From: Spirogloea muscicola
Taxonomy: Eukaryota; Streptophyta; Zygnematophyceae; Spirogloeales; Spirogloeaceae
Reading direction: 5' to 3'
DNA length: 64,000 nucleotides
NCBI GenBank assembly: GCA_009602725.1
Contig: WELB01000191.1
Coordinates: 139,511 to 203,510, forward strand
In this document: positions 54,241 to 64,000 of the stretch, piece after piece
How the letters are laid out: each line of letters begins with the position of its first letter
Position numbering within the stretch: position 1 is the first letter of the stretch
Notes under the pieces: model-generated
The model's database searches: none
Seen by the model: only the letters and a program-made list of their open reading frames with translations
What the model was told of the DNA's origin: nothing
Position numbers and translations under genes: made by a program

Positions 54241-57200
54241 GTAGCTCCTTAGCGCTTTTTGGGCCCCTCCGTCGTTTGGCCCCTTCGGACCTTTGTCAAT
54301 TCCTATTCGGGCTTTTGGGCTGGCCTCTCACAGCCACCAGTCAATCTGGCCGTGCTTTCTTCCGGGCCGGCTGTTCACAAGAAGAAAGTGGCTCACAGCC
54401 CTTGCCCCCTTTGCAGCCAGTGGCAATGAGCGGGAAGATGCTGATCGCCCAGCTGGCGATGACTTCGTGGCGCTGGCAATGGAACGTTGAGAGCCCACTT
54501 GCAGACGCCTTGGAGACTAGTATCCTGCTTTTTGAGTCATCCGGCCCATTCAGACCTTGTCCCTTCCTTTGGGCTGGCGTCTCACAGCCATGCTGTCCAC
54601 TTGGACGAGCATTTTGTTGTTTTGGCGATAGACGTGCAGGAGGGGCATTCAGTATCGCTGGCTGGACCATCTGCAGCGGCTTGCCCGGCAGGCCATCAAT
54701 CGCCAGCAGGGTCAGCAAGGGAAGAATTTCGTGTATTTGAAACAAGGATGAGCTCGAAAGGAGGGGTGTGTTGAAGAAACGAAGGCCAAATGACCAAGTA
54801 CAAAGGCTAGCACATCTTAAGACCTACATAACCCTACAGCAGATTGACCCGCTCAGTAACCACGAGTCAATACATAAAGGTCGCTCATCGATGCCTGAAT
54901 ATTAGATGGCAGATACGAAGCCCTTCTGCCACCATCTAGAGCTCGCCCAGCTTTCTGGTGCAAAGCATTAGCCTGAGCACGCTGCAAACAGGCCGAAACT
55001 CGTCGTCGCAACGACAGATGTGCAGCTGGCAAGCCCATCTCAGCCGGGAACACATCTGCATGTCGTGTGCAGCCTAGATTGGCTATATTCCGAAGGAGTG
55101 TGGAAACGACGACCTAAGCAGCCAAAGATATCGACTGCCGCTGGCAGGAGCTGATCGCATTGGGGGTAATCGGAGTAGTGCTGCAGCTTTCTTTGTTCTG
55201 CACTGCCCATTGCGAAAGCCGGGCAGCAAGTTGAGCTGCCCGGCTTCAACGCTGCCGGGTCGCTTGCCCAGGTGTTCCGAATGCGGCTGTTTGTCTCCTT
55301 TCAACGCTTTCCTTTCCTTTGTATCCAGGCATCGGTTAGCGACCTTTTTGTTTTGACCCGTGGTTACTGAGCGGGTCAATCTACTGTAGGTTATGTAAGT
55401 CTTAAGATGTGCTTGCCTTTGTACTTGGCCATTTGGCCTTCGTTTGTTTCAAATACACGAAATTCCTTTCAACGCTCCCTGGCTCACAAAAATGCACTTG
55501 CGGGCAGGAGTTCTGGCTGCTGCTTCTGGGTCTCGTCGGGGTGCCTCTTTCCAGGAGCCAAGTTTCTCTGACCTGAGGCTGCTTAGCAGGGGTTACTGAG
55601 TGCTTCGTAGCTGCTTAGTCTCATATTGTGCTTGTCTTTCTTAGTGCTTCCCCTGGCCCCTTCTCGTACTTTTTTCATTCTGTTTTGGGCTGGCTTTTTC
55701 CAGCCCCTATCCTCAATGGGCGAGCCCTTCTCTCTTTCCCAGCTGAAAGTTACTCCGACTTACAGCTGCTGACTCGGGGTTACTTACTAAGCTCCCCATT
55801 CGCTGTAGTCTCTTTGCTGTGTGGTTATGGCGCCTTCCGGCTATTAGCAAATTACTTTGGGCTGGCCCAAAGGGGGTGAGGGCTGTGAACAGCCAGCAGC
55901 AAAGATTTGACAAGGTCCGAAGGGGCCAGAAATGCTGTCTCCGAGCTTGCCCGGCTTCACAGCATCTCGCTCGCTGACCTGGTCGCCATCAGGTCAAGGG
56001 CAATAATCTCTAGTCATAAATGCTTGTCGAATCTTTTCGGGCTGGCTGTTCACAGCCCTTGCCCCCTTTGTCAATGTGCTTGCCTTCGTACTTGGCCACA
56101 CAGGCCCCTCCATCTCTTAATACACACTCCATTTTCTTTGGAAGAGGGAAGTGGCACTCCCAATGGGGGCAAGGGCTGTGAAAAGCCAGGGGCCTGAAGA
56201 TGCTATGTCAGAACGGGGGAGGATGGACCACTCAGTAGTTACGAGTGAGGAGCCTCAAAACCGACAAAGTAGCTGCCGGAAAGTATCCCCCTGCCGAAAG
56301 CCCGAGGCCGCAGCGAGAGCACGGCCAGCACGCAGATGCAAGGCGTGGGCCATGGACCGCTGAAAGGAGACTGACAATCGCATGCGGTATACCTGGGCCC
56401 ACGAGCCAGCGGCATTGAAGTCAGTCAGCTCACCGCGCCTGCGGGACACAGCCCGCCGCGCAAGCCTGGCCAGCAGGTCGAGCCACTGGGACCCGAGAGC
56501 CCCGTGCACGTCCACAGCCAGGGGGACGAACTCATAGCCAGGGGGAGAGCCACTTCTAGTGCAGGTCTGTGAATGGTTGGAGTAACTAGAGGGCGGAAAC
56601 CAGGCAAAAGAGAGAAATGTGAATTTAGACCCTTGCATAGCTCTTGCATAGCTGTGTGCTTTGGCGCCTTTCGGCCGTTTGGGGGAGAGTGGGAGGGCCT
56701 TTCTCTCACTCTGCCACAAACGGCCTAAAGGCCTGTGGGAGAGCCACGTTCTTTGGACCTTGTTTATGCTTTCTGGGCTGGCATTTCCTAGCTGGCCTTG
56801 CTCTGACTATCTAGCTGCAGCCTCTGGCTTCCGTCAAGGGGATTGCTTTCCGGCGGACTCTTTTCCGGCTGCTAGTCTTTCTAATCTGTGGCCCCTAACT
56901 TTCGTCACTAAGTGGTTATCCTGCTTATTCTTTTCGGGCTGGCTTTTCACAGCCCTTGCCCCCATTGGGAGATGCCACTTCTTTCACAGCTCTTGCCCCC
57001 ATTGGGAGAAGAAGTGGCTCTCCCAATGGGGACAAGGGCTGTGAGAAGCCAGCCCGAAACGAATTGACAAGGTTCAAGGGGCCAACCTACGAGCTAAGCA
57101 GCGACTGCGGGAGAGCCACCTTTCCTACCGCGCGAGCTTTGGGAAAGCGCTTTTTGGCACTTTCGGACCTTGTCATATTATTCGGGCTGGCTGTGCAACA

Positions 57201-57280
57201 GCCCTTGCCCCCCTTTTGGGAGAGCCACATTTTTCTCTACTTGGTGGCCTTCATAGCCGCGTCCATGCGTCCTTGTTTGC
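54241..57280 (+). mobile_element. Dense cluster of LINE 3' ends in both orientations
   Basis: Plus-strand hairpins lie near 54315, 54565, 55690, 56040, 56770, 56938 and 57185. A minus-strand tail runs at 54740-55060 with C-terminus HQKAGRALDGGRRASYLPSN then SDLYVLTRGY. A plus-strand tail at 55225-55460 ends FVLTRGY with the gcgggtcaatctactgtagg 3'UTR. At 55490-55740 is a copy of the gtgcttcgtagctgcttagt subfamily. A longer minus-strand fragment (56719-56255) encodes VDVHGALGSQWLDLLARLAR, QVYRMRLSVSFQRSMAHALH and LRAGRALAAASGFRQG. At 56950-57070 two opposed tails meet (cccccattgggagaagaagtggctctcccaatgggg), forming a near-palindrome. Direction in this record is that of the majority. Confidence 0.8.
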
Positions 57281-57648
57281 TGTGAAATCAGGTGCGCGGA
57301 GGAACACAACGGTCGGGGCAGGCTGACGTCAAGACGGCCGGTGGCCGACCTGCGGAGTGGGACACTGGGAACGGGGGAGCGGAGAAGGAAACGACTCCCC
57401 CCGTCCCTCGTGGAAGCCCTCCCTCTCGCCTGGCGCGCGCCCCGCGCCAGCCATGGCGTCGCTGCGCCGCGCCCCCCGCCCCGCGCCCGCGCCCTCCGGC
57501 GCCCCGCAGACGCCCTAGGCGACCGCGGCAGCCGTCGCTGCGCTGACTTAGCCGCTCCCGGCTCCTCACGCCGCCGCGGCAGGGGCTCGCTCTGATCGGA
57601 GAGGCCTGCAGGCGGACCGCCAGCGCCACGACTAGACGCGCGCCCGCG

Positions 57649-60600
57649 ATGGAAACCAACGGCACGGCACCGTCGTCCAAGGTCCCGGAGCTGCCCCCGC
57701 AGCTGGCCGCGGCCATGGCGGCGCCGAAGAAGAGGCCGTCGCTGCCGTTTCCCTCCCAGTCGTCCACGGCCTATGCCGACGGCAGCACCGCGCCAGACCC
57801 GCTGGGCCGCGTCTCCGTCTTCGATCCGCCGACGCCCGTAATGGAGCCCACCGTGCGGCCGACGCTGTCCGGAATCGACCTGCCGGCGACCATTGCGCGC
57901 ACGGCCTCCATGCCGGCCGCCACGGAGGACACGGCCGCTGCTCTCACTGCTCCCGCGGAGGTTGAGAAGCCGGCCCAAGGCCTAGTGCGCTCCGCCACCG
58001 GTACAGCGCTCAGGCTCAGGCTCAGCACCCGCGGCGCGCCCTGCAGGCGGTGACTGAAGCTGCTGCCGTGCGATTGCAGGCACGCCAGTGCTGACTGCTG
58101 CGTCTGCTGCTCACGCGGCACCTTTGCAGCACGCTTTCCGGACAACACCTCCACGACGGCCACATCCATCAAGCAGCGCTATCACCTCTCGTCCAGCCAG
58201 AAGCGGAACCGCGCTTTGGAGATGGTGCGGAGCTCCAGTCGTCAAGCCTGACGGATCACTGCAGTGTCAGCACGGCCTGCCTGTGTGCTGTGCTTTCACG
58301 ATACTTGTCGGCTCTAGTCCTCAGGGCATGCAGCCAGGCTGCACATTTGAGCATGTCAGCCTTGAAAGCCACTGGCCAGCAGAGGAAGGCAGGCTTTACT
58401 CGATCAGCTTGGCTGGTTGCCTTCCGGGCGAGGGCGCCTTCACTGCTGCTGCCTGATGCACGTGCATGCTGTGCATACCACTATCTGCAGACCAATGTCC
58501 TCAAGGACTTGATGAGGGAGTCAGTAGTCCAGGCGGACTACACCATCCGCATGGGCACGGCAGAGCTCTTGAAGATTGGCAAGATCCCCAAGAGCTTCCT
58601 GGAGGAGGAGTATGACGAGGAAGAGGATGAGGAGCCTGTGGAGGCAGAGGGCGAGGACAAGCAGCGCACCGTGCCACCGCTGACCATTTGCATCCTCATT
58701 GTCGGCACGCGCGGCGACGTGCAGCCCTTCATTGCAATCGGCAACAAGCTCCAGGTTGCCATCGGCGGCCCTCACTCAGTGGCATGCCGTCATTGCTGCT
58801 GGCAGTCGGTGCATGATACACTCGAGCAGCATGCCTGCCTCCTGTGGCGTGCGAGTGAACGGGCCAGCTAGCCTGCAGGCTCTCAGCCATTGGTCCTGAC
58901 ATAGAAGTGGGGGAGGGCTGGAGCAGGAGCACGGCCACCGAGTGCGCCTGGCAACGCACAGCAACTTCCGCGACTTTGTGCAGGAGGGCGGCCTGGAGTT
59001 TTACCCCCCTCTCCCTCTCTCGCTCGCTCGCTCGCTCGCTCTCGCGCACGCGTGCTCGGCCACAAACCCCCACAGCCCTGGCCCCTTCCTCCCTGTTTGA
59101 CCTTTTAAACTTTGTCACTGGGAGAGCAAACAGACATGGTCAAAAACAAGGGCTTCCTGCCGTCGTCCGTGTCGGAGGTGAACATCCAGCGGAAGCAGCT
59201 CAAAGCCATCATCAACTCCACCTGGGACGCATGCACTGCGCCTGACACAGTCGAACTCGGCGCCAAGGTCGACGGCGCCTCGTTTACTGCAGATGCTATT
59301 CTCGCCAACCCCCCTACTCTTGGTGCGCACCACACCACATGTGACTAGCCCCGATCAGATTTATCTCCTCCGCACTTTTTTTGCATGATGGTATGCTGGA
59401 ATAGTACGCTGGCCGGAATGCTCTGACCTCTGTAATGACCTGGCATTTTGCATCAGGTCACATTCACATCGCGGAGAAGCTGCAGATTCCACTGCATGTC
59501 TTCTTCACAATGCCTTGGACGTGAGGCCACCACATTGGCAGGCTGTTGCTGATTGCTCTTATTGCAATCTTGCGAGTTTTGAAACCAGAAGGAGGGTTCT
59601 GCCACGTGCATCCCGCCAATTCATTGCCTATTCTTTTTTCCATATGTGTACAGGGCCACAAAAGCATACCCACATCCTTTGGCTCGAGTTACGCAAGTTG
59701 CAGGCTTTGAGAACAGGGTGAGCTCGCCTCCATTTGCCTTCCTCTCCATCTCTGCATCTGTCTTGAACGAGCATGGACGCAGCAGCGCTGCGTCCTCCCT
59801 GGACGTGTATGGCATTGCTGACGCCAGGGTTGGGCTTTTGCAGCTATCGTATGCAGTTGTGGACAATCTCCTTTGGATGGGCTCCCGTGACCTCATCAAC
59901 AACTTCAGAAAGAAGAAGCTGAGGCTCAAGCCCATCACATATCTGAGTGGTGGGCAGGTGCTCAATGCTAAGGTGCCCACGGGGTACATCTGGAGTCCCA
60001 GTCTAGCGCCCAAGCCCAAGGGTGAGGAAGGTCTTAGTCACCCAGTCTCCTGCCACCTTTTTCTGCGCTTGTTCTTTGAGCAAGCCGCAAGCTCTTAGTC
60101 TGGTGTAGTTCACTCTCTTGCAAGTTGGTTGAGGTGGGGCTGAGTTGACCTGACTAAGGGCTGAGGTACTTGCGTCGACAGTGAGGCGGGCGTTCTGTGA
60201 TCTTCACGAGAGGAGCGGCTGATGTTGATGTCTGGTTGTGAAGCCAGCCCGGGGTGTGACTAAAATCAACATGGGATGTGTGATGCAGATTGGGGCTCCC
60301 ACATTGACGTTGTGGGGTTCTGCTTCTTGAAGCTTGCGGGAAATTATAAGCCCCCTGAAGATTTGATGGCCTTCTTTGCAAAGGGTCCTGCTCCTATTTA
60401 TGTTGGCTTTGGCAGCCTGGTACAGCTTGTTGTTCCTTCTCGTATTCCTCTGTGTCCAGCTTATCATAAGCTGCAGCACTGTAGTGCTTGTAGCAGGTGT
60501 AAGAAATTGTTGCACCTGTGATGCTGTCTTTGATCTGCTTTGGGTGCATCTCAAAGACCAACCCATGACCAAGAAGGTCTGACATCCTTTACTCGTTGTC

Positions 60601-61862
60601 ACTGCACCAATCAGCCAGTGCAAGACCCCCACGGAATGACCAAGACAATTGTTGAAGCCCTGACAAAGACAGGTCAACGAGGCATCATACAGAAAGGCTG
60701 GGGTGGGCTGGGCGAGAGTGAGTGGTGCTGCTACCTCGCTTGCTGGACTCTACCACTGCACTTCAGCTGTACTCTCAGGCATACAGATTTGCAGTCCTGA
60801 AGGGGCTGTTGACCATCTTCATTAGGAACGCCACCATTGACTGACGAGATGAGCTTGTCTGCTACATGCAGTGGACAACCCTCCAGAGCATATCCATCTG
60901 CTTGGAAATTGCCCTCATGATTGGCTCTTTCCTCGGTGCCTTGCAGTGGTACACATTACGATCTCTTCTCCTGACAAGCTGAAGTCAATGAGTTGGCCTG
61001 GTCAGGCCATTGCAGCCAGAACAGCAGACCTTTCTTGATTAGAAAGGGGTGACTTTGTCCCACTTCGCAAGACAATGACTGTGAAACGCCACCTGTAGAT
61101 TAGCTGTATCAAGGTGTCATGGCATTCAAGTACGTCAGCAATCCTGGGGAGCTGGTGGCAGGTACACCATGGTGGAGCCGGCACAACAGCAGCTGGCTTG
61201 CTCGCTGCGGTTAGTTTGGTTCATACAGCTTAATGAGGCGACCTGCCTCTTTGACCCTTGCCGTACCCTGCTTATTTGTCGGCTTGTTCTCTGATGTCAT
61301 GCCGATGGCACGTAATTGCATCTCACATTAGCATTCTGTATCTACAGTGCCCTACAACTATTGTACCGTTCTTTGGAGACCAGCCCTTTTGGGGCGACCG
61401 ATGTCATGCCACTGGTGTTGGCCCTGAGCCTATCCCCATTGGCCAATTCAATCTCAACAAGCTGGTGAACGCCATCGAGTACATGCTTGATCCCAAGGTA
61501 TGATGTCTTCGGCCTTAGAGGCCCTCCTGTCATGTTTGGATGCAATGCCGCAGACTTGGCTTGCCATCTGTGGCATGTTGCAGATGCGCTGCTTGCGGCA
61601 GGCATGCCGCCTGCAACTCTGAAGCTCCTTCTATGCTGATATGCTGAAGGTGAAGGAGGCAGCCACGGTCATGTCGGAGAAACTTCAGACGGAGGATGGC
61701 GTGGGGGGAGCTGTGAAGGCCTTCCATAAGCACCTGCCCAAGGGCATCACACCTGGAATCCACAGCAAGGACTGGCTGGCAAAGAGGCAGCGCCGCCTGG
61801 CAGTCAGACATAAGCTCATGAAGGCTGTCTCATGCATCTCGTGTACCGCAGTCCATGAATAG
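57649..61862 (+). CDS. Sterol 3-beta-glucosyltransferase (UGT80/ATG26-like GT1 enzyme)
   Basis: Transfers glucose from UDP-glucose to the sterol 3-hydroxyl. Exons: 57649-58000, 58130-58226, 58491-58754 (acidic FLEEEYDEEEDEEPVEAEGE, then ILIVGTRGDVQPFIAIGNKL), 58927-about 59005 (EHGHRVRLATHSNFRDFVQE), 59134-59322 (MVKNKGFLPSSVSE, FTADAILANPPTLG), 59457-59520 (HIAEKLQIPLHVFFTMPW), 59654-59717, 59844-60021 (LRLKPITYLSGG, GYIWSPSLAPKPK), 60289-60419 (WGSHIDVVGFCFLKLAGNYK, PIYVGFGSL), 60615-60717 (TGQRGIIQKGWGGLGE), 60872-60945 (NCPHDWLFPRC), 61162-61209 (VHHGGAGTTAAGLLAA, the nucleotide-sugar site), 61348-61497 (CPTTIVPFFGDQPFWGDR) and 61650-61862 (EDGVGGAVKAFHKHLP). No PH/GRAM domain as in fungal ATG26; the N-terminus is plant-like. 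The exon ending near 59005 runs into a CTCG repeat and lacks the usual LGGDP block and a clear donor. Confidence 0.92.
59000..59050. repeat. CT/CTCG microsatellite in the glucosyltransferase gene
   Basis: ccctctccctctctcgctcg then five cgct-type units. It lies directly after the codons for LEFYP, where homologues continue LGGDP before the next exon. Confidence 0.85.
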
Positions 61863-62427
61863 ATTGCAGAATAGGCTTATGAAGGGAGCGTGCTCCATTT
61901 GCAGGTGCTTTGCCCGTCCTTCTGGACCAGCTTTCTGGTCCTTCGCTACCAGACAAGGCTGCAATGTAGATGTGTCATGAATGTGTCAGAGTGGCAGGAA
62001 ATAGATGACATCAATGTTCCCCTGCTCATGACGACGCAAGCTGGAGAACAGAGCAGCTCCAGGATGCTCCATTAAACTCACATAGAGATTACCCAATTCT
62101 AGCTGGTCTCTCCAAAACTCCTGGGCACATGCTTAGGGCGTACTATTGACAAATCAGTGCCAACAAAGCTTGATGCTCATCGATCTAGTGATTGTTTGTC
62201 AAACCATGGACGTTAGCAACATTGCTGATGTTTGGAACACTGCTGCATCATCTGGACTTCATACTGTGTAAGTAGCTGAGTCGGCCACATGACAGTACCT
62301 GGATTGCCTTTTGTGGAATGCGTGGCATTGCAAAGCTCTGCTGTTCGTCCAATAGTCAAAAGGTTTCCTCAACAAGTATTCAGTAGATGTCTACAGTGCA
62401 GCTTTGTGAAGCAGCTGCGGTCACTGG
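61863..62427. other. Convergent intergenic region
   Basis: 3' flanks of the glucosyltransferase (+) and CSL4 (-). No coding or repeat feature recognised. Confidence 0.5.
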
Positions 62428-64000
62428 TCACAAAGACTTGGCAACTTTGCGGGGCTCCCTCTGGTTGGTGATGGGACACTGCATCTCTTGCCAGCTCACA
62501 GGGACCATCACACCCCCTGCACCCCAGCAGTGTCGTCCACAGAGGCCATGCATGCATCAGAGTCATGCGAGTGTAGCACCAACCAGGCCCTCAACAACCT
62601 CCTTTTGGGGGCCTGTTTTGAAGGTTTCTATTGACATACACCGGCTTCACACAACTGCTTGATGATGTCAAGCCCGTGAACGTGCAGACAGTTCTGGTGG
62701 ACAAGAAAGACCGGCTAAAAATGTCAGTGCTGAAGAAGGTTGAATGCACGGCGGCAGACCAGCATACCGGCCATGCTCTTTGCATAGACAACCCCTAGCT
62801 CGTTCTTTGCCGTCGAGAGGTAGTACGCTCGAGCGTCACCAAGGGAGAGCTGCATTTGAAGTCAGGATGCCACATCTATGCGCAGATTCTCATCAAAGAT
62901 GACTGTAAGACACGCAGCCTCCAAGACGGTCTTGCTGAGATACCATCCGCAACCTCCACCAAACTTGGGAGAAGGTGGCTCTTAGCAGACTAGGATGCAA
63001 GCCTGCGGCAGGCTGCAACCGGAGCAGCCGAGAACGAAATGCCGACTTCAGGATACGACTTGCGCTCGAACAATGTCTCCTGGACGGAAGGATGTATGTA
63101 GGTCCACCTTGTCAATCTCAGTCGCCCTCACGTCCTGCTGTCTGTGCAGACATTGTTGAGCTGAAAATGAGTGGACTCTTGCTGCATTGCGAAGAGGCAG
63201 GCCACTTCAAGCCCGGCCACACCTGGACCTCTTAAGCACACCATTCCACCCGACGAGGCGCAGGCAAGGAGGCGCAGAACACGATGCACTGAAAGATACA
63301 CAGTGGTGCTTCCGCAGATCGTGCAGCGCCCTCACAATGTCAGCCTCAGCTCAGACGCCACCGAGCACAGATGCCTCCACTTCAGTAACAAGATTCGCGT
63401 GTACACCCAGGAACAAAGCCTGGACACGAGACAATGCACAGCAAAGAAGCCCGGCTTGTCTGTGGTGGGGCCTCGCACATGTTCGGACGTCTGGGCCAAG
63501 AGCCGACCTGATGCTTCCGGTGAAGAAGTCGGTGACGGCCTGACTGCCAATGCACAGGATCCGGGCGGACGCAACCCGTGGGTTCACCCTCGTGATCTAT
63601 AGCAAAGCCGCGGGACAGCCCCGGGATATGCTTCAGCATCTCGGTCAGTCTCGCCACTTGGAGAGGGCGGCAGCGGTGCTGCAGGTGACGGCCGGCCACG
63701 GCGGCCCAAGCTCGGATCACTGTGACCGGCTCTGCGCGGGTGTGGTCATGGAGCTCAGGGTTTGAGATTCAAGGGTTTAGGGTTTCAGGTTTTGGGGGTT
63801 TGGGGGTTCAGGGATTAGGTTTGGGGTTTGAAGCGGCGGGCGTGCCGCCGAAGGCGCACCTTGGCAGTGACCACGGCGCCGGGGGTGGGCACGCCAGACT
63901 GCCGGCGCGAGCTCACCACCTCCAGCACGGGCCGCTGCCAGGCGAGCTCCGCGGTCAGAGGCCGCCGCGCCAGCGCCGACGGCGGCGGCGGCGGCGGTGG
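62428..64000 (-). CDS. CSL4: Exosome complex cap subunit CSL4 (EXOSC1), 5' end beyond window
   Basis: S1-domain RNA-binding cap protein of the RNA exosome. Exons on the minus strand, all in phase: edge-63860 (PLTAELAWQRPVLEVVSSRR, GVPTPGAVVTAK); 63596-63508 (ITRVNPRVASARILCIGSQA, VTDFFTGSIR); 63141-63057 (QQDVRATEIDKVDLHTSFRP, GDIVRAQV); 62849-62768 (LSLGDARAYYLSTAKNELGV, VYAKSMAG); 62516-62428 (GVMVPVSWQEMQCPITNQRE, PRKVAKSL-stop). The S1 fold spans exons 1-4. The end carries the CSL4 SW.EMQCP and RKVAKV-like block; the two Cys of the family's C-terminal zinc ribbon are not obvious. Start codon and N-terminal domain lie past 64000; a Pro run sits at the edge. Confidence 0.9.
63757..63832 (+). 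repeat. Degenerate TTTAGGG-like telomeric repeat inside a CSL4 intron
   Basis: Units such as caGGGTTTgaga, aaGGGTTTAGGGTTTcagg, ttttggGGGTTTggGGGTTc and gggattaggtttggggtttg cover about 75 bp. The core TTTAGGG is the plant-type telomere unit, here heavily mutated. It lies between two CSL4 exons (63860 and 63596). Confidence 0.65.

Noticed and set aside
62640-63240. Plus-strand frames with TGFTQLLDDVKPVNVQTVLV and GELHLKSGCHIYAQILIKDD, first read as exons of a new gene
   Set aside because: They are antisense shadows of CSL4; the minus strand has all CSL4 blocks in phase.

Overview
The window is nuclear DNA of a green alga or a close relative. The evidence is spliceosomal genes with many short GT-AG introns, GC-rich coding starts with GCC/GGC runs, a plastid protein with a twin-arginine thylakoid-lumen signal, a plant-type sterol glucosyltransferase, and degenerate TTTAGGG-like DNA near the right edge. 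The species cannot be named from the sequence. There are no rRNA, tRNA, CRISPR or bacterial-type operon features. A run of Ns (24109-24577) and two single Ns (5779, 44281) show a draft assembly.

Recognisable host genes, left to right: a short-chain dehydrogenase exon (left, +); a very acidic low-complexity membrane protein (1.5-5.8 kb, -); a DOMON protein with an in-frame TGA (13.1-13.8 kb, -); an O-fucosyltransferase-family protein (20.8-23.9 kb, -); a short nonaspanin-like protein (26.6-27.8 kb, +); a SCYL-type pseudokinase with HEAT repeats (28.2-34.2 kb, -); ribosomal protein S18 (35.8-37.0 kb, -); a Cys-rich thylakoid-lumen protein (38.3-39.9 kb, +); a two-domain GT77-type glycosyltransferase (40.7-44.2 kb, -); oligoribonuclease (46.2-48.4 kb, -); sterol 3-beta-glucosyltransferase (57.6-61.9 kb, +); and the exosome cap subunit CSL4 (62.4 kb to the right edge, -). 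Exon joins were read by eye from splice sites, phase and family conservation. Several give totals divisible by three and the expected family length.

The DNA between these genes is mostly retroelement. The dominant family is a non-LTR retrotransposon. Two longer 3' fragments (17.2-18.6 kb, head to head) encode a CxC..H..C cluster and a D-x14-D signature like the restriction-enzyme-like endonuclease of R2-type elements. Dozens of 5'-truncated copies keep only the last codons (ending LTRGY-stop) and a 3'UTR with a GGGCTG...CAGCCC hairpin. There is also a complete non-autonomous LTR element with Gag but no Pol (50.2-54.2 kb; tRNA-iMet-type primer site; a LINE copy nested in its 5' LTR) and a decayed Gag-protease element (6.3-8.2 kb) followed by a PHD-finger relic.

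The genes do not form one pathway. They cover protein glycosylation and secretion (O-fucosyltransferase, GT77, nonaspanin, SCYL), RNA decay (oligoribonuclease, CSL4), translation (S18), sterol lipid modification and plastid function. I saw no operon-like or defence-system-like cluster. The most unusual material is the hairpin-ended retroelement family, the Gag-only LTR element and some odd single-gene features (DOMON nonsense codon, SDR without its lysine, one-TM nonaspanin).
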